A stretch of 64,000 bases of DNA from Myxococcales bacterium. Lineage in GTDB: Bacteria > Myxococcota_A > Bradymonadia > Bradymonadales > GCA-2716585. How positions within the stretch are numbered: the first letter of the stretch is position 1; the number at the start of each line of letters is the position of its first letter. This document shows, in pieces, positions 1 to 8,400 of the stretch. The position numbers and the translations under genes were made by a program. The stretch is taken from assembly GCA_002716585.1 (NCBI GenBank), contig PBBL01000058.1:1-64000 (forward strand), read 5' to 3'. The notes below the pieces were generated by a model that ran no database searches, was not told where the DNA came from, and worked only from the letters and a program-made list of their open reading frames with translations.

Positions 1-82
1 AACTCAGCCCTTTGAACCAACTCAGGATGTCCACATCCAGCCCGCTGAGTTCATTGCGCAACCTTTCTACACGAGTTCGTAT
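1..82. repeat. Dispersed palindromic element, copy 1 (cut by window start)
   Basis: The right arm at 61-77 (ACCTTTCTACACGAGTT) is identical to the right arm of the element at 20640-20769. The inner arm parts also match: ACTCAGCC near position 2 and CGCTGAGTT at 43-51. The left outer arm lies before the window. The outer end runs into the stop codon of the FrzS-like gene (TGA read on the minus strand at 84-82), so the element sits directly 3' of that gene and could act as a terminator or processing site. Confidence 0.7.
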
Positions 83-2094
83 CAGTTGTTGTCGGCGACG
101 CGCTCTTCTTCTTCGGATGGGGTCGCGAACAGCTCGAGGCGCTCCTCAAGGCTTTGCCGCTCCTCATCGAGGATCTCAATCTCAGCGACCTCCTCCAACG
201 AGGGCAGCCCATCGGGGTCGGCGGCGTCCATGTCCACGATGGCGGTGTCGTCGTCACCGAGGGCTTCGAGGTCATCGAGCAGATCGGCGGCGGTGGCGCC
301 GTTGGCGTCGTCCGTGGCGCTGAAGACGGTGACGGCCTCCGGTTCGGTCATCACGACCATCTCATCGAGCGAGGGCGGCGGCCCCTCGGGCGCGGCCGGG
401 GGGAAGCGCTCTGCCTCCTCCGAGACGATGTCCTCCGCCGAGACGACCATGGCGTTGTCCTCCTCGGCGTTGTCCTCAGCGACGTCCAGCTCAGGCAGCT
501 CGAAGGTCGGGATGGGCTGGAGGGCGGGCGCAGGGGGCGCCTCCGGCTGGGTCTCTTTGGCCTGGGTGGCGAGCTCCGTGAGGGACTCGCTCAGGTGGCC
601 GAAGGCCTGACCGACGAGGGACAGGCGGCTCTCCAGGGAGGAGGCGTAGGTCTTGAGCTCGGAGAGGTTGCCGAGGGCGGCGGTGTGAGCGCTCTGCGCC
701 GCCAGGATCGCGCCCTGCAGGCTCTCGACCTGCCGCTGGTGGGAGGCGCGAGACGCCTCCAGGCGCCGCGCGAGCTGCTCCTGGGCGGCTTTGGAGTCCT
801 CCAGGAGCTTCGCCTGCTCCTGTTGCTGGGCTTCGAGCTGCGCGATCCGCTGATTGGCCGCGGCCTCGCTCTCCTTGAGATCGGCGGCGCGTGACGCCTG
901 AGCCGCGCGGGCCGTCTCCAGATCCGAGCGCAGGGAGGTGTTCTGGGTCTCAAGCGTCGCAAGGCGCGCCCGGACGGTCGCGAGCTCGTGTTGCCGGGAG
1001 TCGCTCTGCTCTTCAAGCTCACGCACCAGGTCCGAAAGTCGTTTTTGCTCCTCCACCATGCTCTTGCGCTCCTGTTCCCAGTTCCGGCGTTCCGCCTCAA
1101 TGTGTTGTTCAAGCTCGCTGCAACGGGCCTGCGCCTGCTCCAGCTCCGGTGTCTTCGTGCTTTGCTTGCGCGCTTCGGTGAGCTGAAGCTGCATCTGGGT
1201 GATCTGGGCGTCGCGTGCGGCGAGCGTCTCCTTGAGACGCGCCAGCTCACCCTCCTCAAGCGCCTTGAGGGCCTCGTCACGGCTGGCCAGCTCAGCGCGA
1301 AGGCGGGCGACCTCACCCTGGAGATCTTCAGGCGGTGAGAAGTCGGCGATCAGCGCCACCTCGTCGAGGTCGGCGACGTCCTCCAGGGCGTCGAGCCCGT
1401 CCACCCCGTCCAACGAGGCGACGTCCTCCAGGGCGCCCAGCGCGTCCACCCCCTCCAGCGAGGCGACGTCCTCCAGCGCGAGGCCGTCGGCTGACAGCTC
1501 GGGCAGCTCCTCAAGCTCCTCCAGCTCCTCCAGCTCGGCGATGGATGGCTCACCCGCGGCGTCGAGTGACGCGTCCACCGAGAGGAAGAGCGCGTCGCTC
1601 GACATGGACGCCTGGCTCGGCTCGTCGAAGATGTCGGCGAACGCGTCCCCGAGCTGCTGATCGAGGGAGCTGTCCGGGGCGACCAGCATCTCCCCCTCCG
1701 GGGGGATCGAGACGGGGCCGAGCCCCAGGTGCTCGCGCGCGGTCGCCCACAGCTCCTCGGGGGTGAAGGGCTTGAGGAAGTACTCGTCCGCCCGGATCTG
1801 CAGCCGCTGGTGCAGCTTGAAGTCCCGCGCGGTCGCTCCCGACGAGAGCAGGAACAGGGGGACGTTGGCGAACCGCTCGTTCTTCTTGAAGCTCTTACAA
1901 ACGATGTACCCGTTGATGGTGGGGAGTTCGACGGCCAGGACGATCAGGTCGGGCGACACCTCTTCGGCCAGCCGCAGCGCGGCGTGGCCCTCCCCGACGG
2001 TGTGCACCGTGAGACCGTGTGAAGCAAAGATCGACTCCAGCGGTCCCAGATAAGCCGGATCAACCTCAATGAGCAAAACGGAGGCGTTCGCCAT
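82..2094 (-). CDS. FrzS/AglZ-like pseudo-receiver coiled-coil protein
   Basis: A 670-residue protein. Residues 1-125 have the fold pattern of a response-regulator receiver, but the phosphoacceptor Asp position is Ala (DLIVLAVELP), and the acidic pocket is reduced (IEVDP). The late Lys is kept (LKPF). The motifs NGYIVC, a KK before NVP, and ADEY..KP resemble what I recall of Myxococcus FrzS, whose pseudo-receiver drives motility protein localisation. After an acidic low-complexity linker with 15-residue repeats comes a long coiled coil (about residues 250-500) and an acidic tail, matching the FrzS/AglZ architecture. The ATG at 2094 was chosen because GAGG lies just upstream; a TTG at 2121 has no such site. 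The role in gliding or polarity is inferred; no other motility gene is visible nearby. Confidence 0.75.
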   Translation of the reverse strand: MANASVLLIEVDPAYLGPLESIFASHGLTVHTVGEGHAALRLAEEVSPDLIVLAVELPTINGYIVCKSFKKNERFANVPLFLLSSGATARDFKLHQRLQIRADEYFLKPFTPEELWATAREHLGLGPVSIPPEGEMLVAPDSSLDQQLGDAFADIFDEPSQASMSSDALFLSVDASLDAAGEPSIAELEELEELEELPELSADGLALEDVASLEGVDALGALEDVASLDGVDGLDALEDVADLDEVALIADFSPPEDLQGEVARLRAELASRDEALKALEEGELARLKETLAARDAQITQMQLQLTEARKQSTKTPELEQAQARCSELEQHIEAERRNWEQERKSMVEEQKRLSDLVRELEEQSDSRQHELATVRARLATLETQNTSLRSDLETARAAQASRAADLKESEAAANQRIAQLEAQQQEQAKLLEDSKAAQEQLARRLEASRASHQRQVESLQGAILAAQSAHTAALGNLSELKTYASSLESRLSLVGQAFGHLSESLTELATQAKETQPEAPPAPALQPIPTFELPELDVAEDNAEEDNAMVVSAEDIVSEEAERFPPAAPEGPPPSLDEMVVMTEPEAVTVFSATDDANGATAADLLDDLEALGDDDTAIVDMDAADPDGLPSLEEVAEIEILDEERQSLEERLELFATPSEEEERVADNN
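1342..1476 (-). repeat. Tandem 45-bp coding repeat, three units
   Basis: Three 15-residue units starting LEDVASLEGVDALGA lie in tandem in the linker of the pseudo-receiver protein. The third unit is diverged. They follow an (LEE)n acidic run. They keep frame, so they are a protein-level expansion. Confidence 0.75.
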
Positions 2095-2393
2095 AGCGAC
2101 CTCGTGAACCAGAGCTGCCAACGCGCGTCCATAACATGAGCAAGGATACCCGATGTTGGTGCATCTGAATACCCCCCGCGCAAGGCTGTGGGTAGACCAA
2201 CGGCGGTGACCCGGTCAAGACCTTGTTGGCGGGATGAAGATGACTTATCTTACCAGGTGCCGATCCCGAAGCTGTCCGGCCCCGGCATTTCGAACCCGGC
2301 AACCTCAGGAGCCCGCTGATGCGGCTCCGCAACCAACGGGCAGGCAGCGATCCCACGGTGCGCCCTGGGCGCCCCGCAAGGCGAGGAGACGAC
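2095..2393. other. Divergent intergenic region
   Basis: About 300 bases separate the divergent starts of the pseudo-receiver gene and the acidic membrane protein gene, so promoters for both should lie here. I see no clear tRNA, long hairpin or strong sigma-70 box pair. Short open frames here have no ribosome binding site of note. Confidence 0.5.
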
Positions 2394-3584
2394 ATGGGCT
2401 CCAGACGACGACCACGAACTGAACGCTCATCCGTTGATCTCGGACTGACCACCCGGGTTCGTGACGCAGTTGTCCACACCCCCGAGGTGACCCCAGCCGA
2501 CCCCGAAGAGGCGGAGCCCACGGCCTCGCCTCCGGCCAACCGGGCCTCCGCTCAACACGCCGCGGTCAAGCGCCCTCAGGACGCCGCGCGCAACGTCATC
2601 ACAGGGCAACACCCCCGCATCACCACATCGGCGCAGCACGAGCGCCTCACCACCTCCGGCCAGCATGAGCGCCTCACCGCCTCCGGCCAACACGAGCGCC
2701 TCACCGCCTCCGGTCAGCACGAGCGGGTCTCCAAGTCCCGCGTCGAGCTGGTCACCCGGCAGACGGACGACGGCTCCTACGAGCTGGTCTACGAGGAGGT
2801 GTCCGGTGACGAAGAGATCGACGAGGGCATGCCGCTGACCGCGGGCGACCTCGACCCGTTCTGGCGACGCAAGCCCATGGTCGCGGTCGCGATCCTCGTG
2901 GGTGTCGTCCTCGTCGGCGGCCTCTCGGTCGCCGGGGTCGCCGCCCTCCTCGATCGCGAGCCCAAGAAGATCGCCGCCACCGATGAGGAGCCGACCTCAG
3001 GCGCCGAGAAGCCGCGCGAACAGTACGAGTACGTCCCGCCGCCCAACGCCGGGAAGCAGCTCCCCGACCCCGAGGAGAACGGCGACGGCGACGAGGATGG
3101 CGAGAAGAAGGCGGTGGAGGCCAAGGCCTCGGCGACCGTGGCGCAGCCCGGGACGCCAACCCGCGACACCGAGGCGGTCGGGAACCGCGCGCTCCCCAGC
3201 GCCATCACCCCCGGCCCCGGGCTCCCCAAGCCCAACCTCACCGAGCGCCCCGACTTCCGCGACGGCCTCAAAGCCCCCGTCATCCCGACGCCCGACAAGG
3301 AGCGGCTCCGCGAAGCGCTCAATGAGCGCCTCAACGAAAATCAGGACGACGAGGAGGTGATCGAGGAGAGCGAGGAGATCCCCGAGGAGGCGCTCGAAGA
3401 GGCCGAGGAGGAGATCGACGAGGAGGGTGAGGAGGCTCCGCCCGAAGACGAGGAGCTCGACGAAGAGAACCCGGACGGAGACGGCCCCGAGGAGGAGCTA
3501 CCCGAGGGCGAGGGAGAGGACGGCGAGGGGAACCCCGACGAGGAGCCGCCCCCCGAGGGCGAAGAGGGTGAGTTTGAGGATTGA
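2394..3584 (+). CDS. Acidic single-pass membrane protein with QHERLT repeats
   Basis: I do not recognise this 396-residue protein. The ATG at 2394 follows AGGAG. The N-terminal region is basic and then holds five 9-residue QHERLTxSG units. One membrane segment follows at about residues 160-185 (VAVAILVGVVLVGGLSVAGV), preceded by WRRK, so the N-terminal part should be cytoplasmic. The region after the membrane is proline-rich, and the last 80 residues are almost entirely Glu, Asp, Gly and Pro. Such a highly charged periplasmic tail could bind cations or a basic partner, but that is a guess. A strong hairpin follows the stop codon. Confidence 0.75.
   Translation: MGSRRRPRTERSSVDLGLTTRVRDAVVHTPEVTPADPEEAEPTASPPANRASAQHAAVKRPQDAARNVITGQHPRITTSAQHERLTTSGQHERLTASGQHERLTASGQHERVSKSRVELVTRQTDDGSYELVYEEVSGDEEIDEGMPLTAGDLDPFWRRKPMVAVAILVGVVLVGGLSVAGVAALLDREPKKIAATDEEPTSGAEKPREQYEYVPPPNAGKQLPDPEENGDGDEDGEKKAVEAKASATVAQPGTPTRDTEAVGNRALPSAITPGPGLPKPNLTERPDFRDGLKAPVIPTPDKERLREALNERLNENQDDEEVIEESEEIPEEALEEAEEEIDEEGEEAPPEDEELDEENPDGDGPEEELPEGEGEDGEGNPDEEPPPEGEEGEFED
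2607..2741 (+). repeat. Tandem 27-bp coding repeat, five units
   Basis: Units start at 2607, 2634, 2661, 2688 and 2715, each encoding a version of QHERLTASG. The first (QHPRITTSA) and last (QHERVSKSR) are diverged. Regular spacing in multiples of three shows a protein-level repeat. Confidence 0.85.
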
Positions 3585-3598
3585 GCCGGGCGGCTGAA

Positions 3599-3655
3599 CC
3601 CCAAGCCGCAAGGCCCCTCCTGAGCATCGCTCAGGAGGGGCCTTGCGGCTTGGGG
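3599..3655. terminator. Perfect 27-bp stem, bidirectional terminator candidate
   Basis: Two 27-base arms (left arm begins CCCCAAGCCGCAAGG) are perfect reverse complements around a 3-base ATC loop. The hairpin lies between the convergent ends of the acidic membrane protein gene and the small heat shock gene. There is no T tract, so termination would rest on the very strong stem. Confidence 0.75.
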
Positions 3656-3701
3656 CCTGTCGTCGCCGCTCCGGTCGTGGCGGCGCTCTGGCCGCGGGTG
3701 A

Positions 3702-4097
3702 TCAGGACGCGGAGATCGGGATCTGACGCGCCCCCTGGTTGGCCAGCTTGGGCAGGTGGAGCGTCAGGACGCCGTTCTTGAGCTCAGCCTGGATGTTGTC
3801 CTGATCGATGCCCTGGCTGAGGCGGAAGCTCCTGAGGTAGTCCACCTCAAGGAACTCCCGATGGGTCGGCTCACGCGCCTCGGTCTGGCCCCAGCGGGCT
3901 TCGAGCGTCAGCTCGTTGTTCTCCAGGCGGATGTCCATGTTCTCGGGGCGGATCCCCGGGATGTCCGCCAGGAGGAGCAGCTCAGCGTCGTTCTCGTAGA
4001 TGTCCACGCGGGGCTTGACCACGCGGCGGCTGGCGGAGCCGCGGGTGACCTCAAGATCCTTGCCTTCGTTCGTCTTCTGGAGTGTGTTCTCAGCCAT
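3702..4097 (-). CDS. Small heat shock protein (Hsp20/alpha-crystallin)
   Basis: A 131-residue chaperone holdase. The alpha-crystallin domain spans about residues 30-128: it opens with PRVDIYENDAELLLLADIPG, carries ENMDIRLENNELTLEA, and ends with the A-x-x-x-NGVLTLHLPK signature. A C-terminal I-x-I-like anchor (IPIS) is present, the motif that mediates oligomerisation in the family. The ATG at 4097 follows AGGAGAG; the in-frame start further upstream at 4136 lacks a site. A second Hsp20 gene lies 54 bases upstream on the same strand, so the two are probably co-transcribed and may form mixed oligomers. Confidence 0.95.
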   Translation of the reverse strand: MAENTLQKTNEGKDLEVTRGSASRRVVKPRVDIYENDAELLLLADIPGIRPENMDIRLENNELTLEARWGQTEAREPTHREFLEVDYLRSFRLSQGIDQDNIQAELKNGVLTLHLPKLANQGARQIPISAS

Positions 4098-4151
4098 GTC
4101 GCTCTCCTGGTTCACGTGTGTTGTGCGTTGCTCCATACGTCCGCGCGCCGC

Positions 4152-4598
4152 TCAGGACACGGAGATCGCGATCTGACGCGGCCGCGACTCGGGGCTGCGG
4201 GGCACGAAGACCGTCAACAGGCCGTTCTTGAACTCAGCCCGGGCGTTGTCGGGATCCAGGCGCTCGGGGAAGGTGAAGCTGCGCGAGAACTCCGTGGTGC
4301 CCCGCTCGCGGCGGTGCACCGAGTACCCCTCGGGCACGTTCGTCGCCCGCTGACCGCTGAGCGTCAGGGTCTGCTGGTTGATCGTGAGCTTCAGGTCGTC
4401 CTCGGTCAGCCCAGGCAGGGCCGCCCGGAGGGTGTAGCCCTCGCCCGTGTCGTAGAGGTTGACCCGAGGCCCGCTCGCCAGGCGACCGCCCGGGTTGGAC
4501 GCGCTCGACTCCAGCTCGCGGAACAGGGTGTCCATCTGGGTCCTGACCCGATCCAGCTCCGAAAACATCACCGGAAAATCAAACCTGCGGTTCCACAT
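4152..4598 (-). CDS. Small heat shock protein (Hsp20/alpha-crystallin), second copy
   Basis: A 148-residue Hsp20. The N-terminal arm (FPVMFSELDRVRTQMDTLFREL) is of the IbpA/Hsp16 class. The alpha-crystallin domain runs from about residue 40, with RAALPGLTEDDLKLTINQ and the NGLLTVFVPR signature, and ends in the anchor IAIS. The start has a strong GAGGAGGT site. It is the first gene of the pair, so stress control should act in the region 5' of 4598. It differs clearly from the downstream copy, so this is an old duplication. Confidence 0.95.
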   Translation of the reverse strand: MWNRRFDFPVMFSELDRVRTQMDTLFRELESSASNPGGRLASGPRVNLYDTGEGYTLRAALPGLTEDDLKLTINQQTLTLSGQRATNVPEGYSVHRRERGTTEFSRSFTFPERLDPDNARAEFKNGLLTVFVPRSPESRPRQIAISVS

Positions 4599-4791
4599 GT
4601 GCTACCTCCTCACAGAAGTCAGACTGTTCTACGAAATCACACCCGAGACCACGACGTCACATCAGCGCAACCGACCGTATCGACGGCCCGAGGCTGTTCG
4701 CTCGCCACCTGGCGAGGCTTCGATGGTGTGGGGTGTTGGTTTTGTGGCTCTGATTTCAGCCACTTCAGGCTGATGGAGCATGACAACCGAC

Positions 4792-4818
4792 CCAGGTGGG
4801 TTTTATATGACCACCTGG
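4792..4818. promoter_or_regulatory. Inverted repeat upstream of hsp20 genes
   Basis: CCAGGTGG at 4792-4799 and CCACCTGG at 4811-4818 form perfect 8-base arms around an 11-base AT-rich centre containing TTTTATAT. The spacing suits a dimeric regulator; the AT-rich centre could hold a minus-10 box. It lies about 200 bases before the first Hsp20 start, so its target is uncertain. Confidence 0.4.
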
Positions 4819-4907
4819 TGTTATCTCACCATCGCCTTACGTTGAACAAGAAAAGCACAGCGCGCCGCGCGTCAAGGGGTTGAAGGGGCGAGGTCGGGGG
4901 AAGGAAC

Positions 4908-4945
4908 AAAAAAGCCCCTGGTGGACGTCCACCAGGGGCTTTTTT
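4908..4945 (-). terminator. Rho-independent terminator of rpmE
   Basis: A perfect palindrome: A6-GCCCCTGGTGGAC followed without spacer by GTCCACCAGGGGC-T6. On the minus strand it gives a GC-rich stem followed by a T run, 23 bases after the rpmE stop. The flanking A6/T6 tracts make it able to work in both directions. Confidence 0.9.
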
Positions 4946-4967
4946 CTGTTCATCGCGAATCCGCGCC

Positions 4968-5177
4968 CTACTTGCGCTTGATGCGCCCGTACTTGCGGTT
5001 GAAGCGCTCAACGCGACCGGCGCTGTCGATCAGCTTCTGCTTGCCGGTGAAGAACGGGTGGCAGTTGGCGCAGATCTCGACGTTGTAGTCGCCCACGGTG
5101 CTCATGGTCTGGTAGGCCGCGCCACACGCGCAGGTGATGGTGGCCTCTTCGTACGTGGGATGGATCCCCTCTTTCAT
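4968..5177 (-). CDS. rpmE: 50S ribosomal protein L31
   Basis: A 69-residue protein of normal L31 length. It has the zinc-binding (C+) pattern TCACG near residue 16 and ICANCHPFF near residue 37, followed by the typical [19 protein letters not shown]. The start at 5177 follows GGAGGT and gives MKEGIHPTY, the standard N-terminus; the upstream in-frame extension is spurious. It is transcribed alone, from a sigma-70-like promoter at 5349-5376, with a leader of about 165 bases, and ends at a strong terminator. Confidence 0.98.
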   Translation of the reverse strand: MKEGIHPTYEEATITCACGAAYQTMSTVGDYNVEICANCHPFFTGKQKLIDSAGRVERFNRKYGRIKRK

Positions 5178-5348
5178 GGTACCTCCGAACCAGGGACGCG
5201 ACACGCCCCTGGGATAAAGCGATGTTTCGGTGTATGTCCTGAGGCCACGAGGAACGCATGGAGCGGCTCGCGTCCTGAACTGGACGGATACGGGTTCCGC
5301 GAGGCCCGGATGTCATCGACTCTCCGTGACCTCCCGCGAAGAAGAGGT

Positions 5349-5376
5349 AATATACACACCAACCGGAGCGGATCAA
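5349..5376 (-). promoter_or_regulatory. Sigma-70-like promoter for rpmE
   Basis: On the minus strand TTGATC is followed after 16 bases by TATATT, a good match to the minus-35/minus-10 pair. Transcription would start near 5342, about 165 bases before the rpmE ATG. Confidence 0.55.
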
Positions 5377-5423
5377 GCTCAGGACAGATTGGATCAAGAA
5401 CCACAACGGGTTCGAGGCACACG

Positions 5424-8400
5424 ATGATGGATTTCAGGACGCAGGCGCGACCGCTGACTCACCCCTTCCGTGCGATGTTCATGCTCGCGCTGCTCGTGTT
5501 GGTCGGGGTTGGCTCGGGTTGCTCGGACGACGGCGGCGAGGATGGGGCCGTGGGGAGCGGCGGCTCCTCCAACACGACGGGGGGTGACACCTCCAACGCC
5601 ACCACCGGAGGCGGGACCACCGCAGGCACCACCGGGGGCTCCACCGGGACCACAGGCGGGACCACCGCAGGCACGACGGGCGCGACGCCGTGTGAGGAGG
5701 ACAGCGGCTGCGGGGTGGGTGAGATCTGTGTGGAGGAGCTGTGTCAGCTTGGCTGCCGCGAGGATCAGGACTGCGCCCAGAACGAGCTGTGCCTTGAGCA
5801 GCAGTGCGTCGCCCAGGGCGTCGGCTGCCGCGACGACGGGGACTGCGGGGGCGGGTTCTACTGCGACCTGCGTCAGCAGCGCTGCGCCGAAGACGACGGC
5901 GGCTGCCGCGACGACCTCGACGAGCCCAACGACAACACCGCCGAGGCGACCGTCGTGGACGGCGAGGCGCAGTTCACCGGGCGCTACCTCTGCGACGGGG
6001 ACAACGACTACTACCGCGTGATGGCGGAGGTCGGCGAGGTGATCGTCGTGGAGATGCGGTTCACGCACGCGGACGGCGACCTGGCGTTTGAGATCCTGGA
6101 GTCGGGCGGGCGGCCGCTGCTTCGTGAAGACACCGACACCGACGACGAAGAGACGGTGTACGTCGTGCAGTCGCCCGGCGCCTACTACGTGCGGGTGTTC
6201 AGCACCGACGACGAGGAGGGGTTCAACACCTACAACCTGAGCGTGGTGGTGAGCGAGGACGTCGAGACCTGTGAGGACGATCTGGAGCCCAACCAGGACG
6301 CCCAACAGGCGGCCGGGATCCGCACGGGGAGCTACGACCTGTCGCTCTGCCCGGAGGACACCGACTGGTTCGCGCTCAACCTCGCCCCTGGCGCCATGGT
6401 GGAGCTGAGCCTCACCAGCGCCTCCACGCGCATGGCGCTGACCTTCTACGACCGCGACGGGAGCACCGTCCTCGCGCACTCCGAGAACAACATGAGCGAG
6501 CAGGCGCTCGACGTGAGCGTGGATCTCGCCGGGCTCTACTTCGTCCAGGTCGAATCCGAGGAGATCCACGAGGCGGGGATCAACTACACGCTGACCGCGA
6601 TCGTCGATGGGCTCGCCGTCGATCCCGCCTGCAACGATCGCTTTGAACCCAACGAGGCGCCCGAGGGCGCGATCCCGCTCCAGATCGGGCGCTACGACGA
6701 GCTGACGATCTGCAGCAGCGACAACGACTATTACAGCGTCGAGCTTGGGGTGCAGGATCAGCTGACCGTGACCGCGCTGTTCGAGCACATGTTCGCGAAC
6801 ATCGACCTGGAGCTGTACGACGCCGCGGGCGAGCTGCTGGAGCGCTCCATCTCCAGCACCAACAACGAGGAGATCTTCTTTGAAGCCCCCATCGGCGGCA
6901 CCTACACGCTGCGCGTGCGCCACTCGTTCGGGGTGACCAACGAGTACGCGCTGCTGCTGTTCATCGAGCCCGGCCCCGAGGCCCCGGACTGCGACGACGC
7001 GTACGGTGACCTCCGCACCCGCGACGACGCGCTCCCGCTCCCCGAGGAGGGGGTGACCGACGCGCGCGTGTGCCAGGGCCGCCCCGACCACTTCACCCTG
7101 ACCACGGACGTCGGCAACACCCTGCTCGACCTCGCGTTCCTGGTCGATGTGGCGTTTGGCGCGCTCGAGGTCGATGTTCGAGCCCCTGGCCCGACGGGGG
7201 AGCTGCTCGCGACGCTGGAGCCCGCCGAGGAGCCCGCGCGTCTGCTGTTGGAGGAGCCAGGGGAGTACGCCCTCCAGGTGCGCGCGGTCGCCGGTGAGGC
7301 GACGCCCTACTCTCTGCGCGCGACCCTCACCCCCCCGCCCTCCTGCGACGAGGACCCGGCTGAGCCCAACGACACCTTCATGAACGCCGCGACCCTGACA
7401 GACACGCTGGGCGATCTCATCATGTGCTCGGAGGAGGAGGACTGGTTCGCGGTGGAGGTCGCGGCGACCACCGCGTTGACCATCACCGCAGACGACACCG
7501 ACGCGTTCGGCGCGGTGGCGCTGACCCTCTTTGAGCCCGACGGCGTGACGATCCGCGCCGAGAGCGACGGGCCGACCGTGGACGACCTCATCATCGACGC
7601 GGGCACCTACTACGTCCGCGCGACCCTCCGCGAGGGGCTCAACACCCCCTACGCGATCACGGTCACCGCCGAGGATCGCTCCGACTGCTTCGACGCCTTT
7701 GAGCCCAACAACGCGTACACCTCGGCCTCCCCCATCGAGCCGGGCACCCTCGACGGGCTGCACCTGTGCGACGTGATCAACGAACTCGACTTCTACGCGA
7801 TCGAGCTGGGGGCGCAGGACACCATCACCATCAACGCCACCTTCTCGCATGAGGTCGCCGACATCGACCTGAGGCTCCTGGACACCAGCGGCGTCCGAAC
7901 GCTGCGCAGCTCCTCCAGCTCCGACGACGACGAGACGCTCACCACGACCGTTCAGACGACCGGGACCTACTTCATCCGGCTCAACCACCACAGCGGCGAC
8001 CCCGGCACCTACGCCCTGGAGGTGATCGTGGACGCGTTCGAGCCGCCCGCCTGCAACGAGGACGACAGCGAGGAGGATGACACCGCCGACACCGCGCGCG
8101 TCGTCGAGGAGGGCGAGCAGACCGGGAGCGCCTGCTTCGACGACCCCGACTGGTTCGCGATCGACGTCCCCAGCGGGCGCTACCTGACGACGGAGCTGGA
8201 CTTCACGCACGACGACGGCGATCTGGCGCTGGACATCATCGGTGCGGACGGGCAGAGCGTCCTCTTCACCAGCGACACCGACACCGACGGCGAGGTGCTG
8301 AGCTGGCTGAACCCGGGGCCTGAGGCGCAGCGCTTCTACGTGCGGGTGCGCTCGGTGGGCGCGGCGGCCAACAGCTACACGCTTCAGCTCTCGTTCACCG

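Larger units (their letters stand above)
4599..4967. other. Intergenic region upstream of the Hsp20 pair and downstream of rpmE
   Basis: About 370 bases without a convincing gene. It holds the rpmE terminator hairpin (4908-4945) and an inverted repeat at 4792-4818. I found no CIRCE element and no convincing sigma-32 box pair. Base composition is less GC-rich than the flanking genes, as expected of a regulatory region. Confidence 0.6.

Noticed and set aside
4599-4850. CIRCE or RNA thermometer upstream of the Hsp20 genes
   Set aside because: No TTAGCACTC-N9-GAGTGCTAA is present, and the ribosome site is not clearly covered by a stem.
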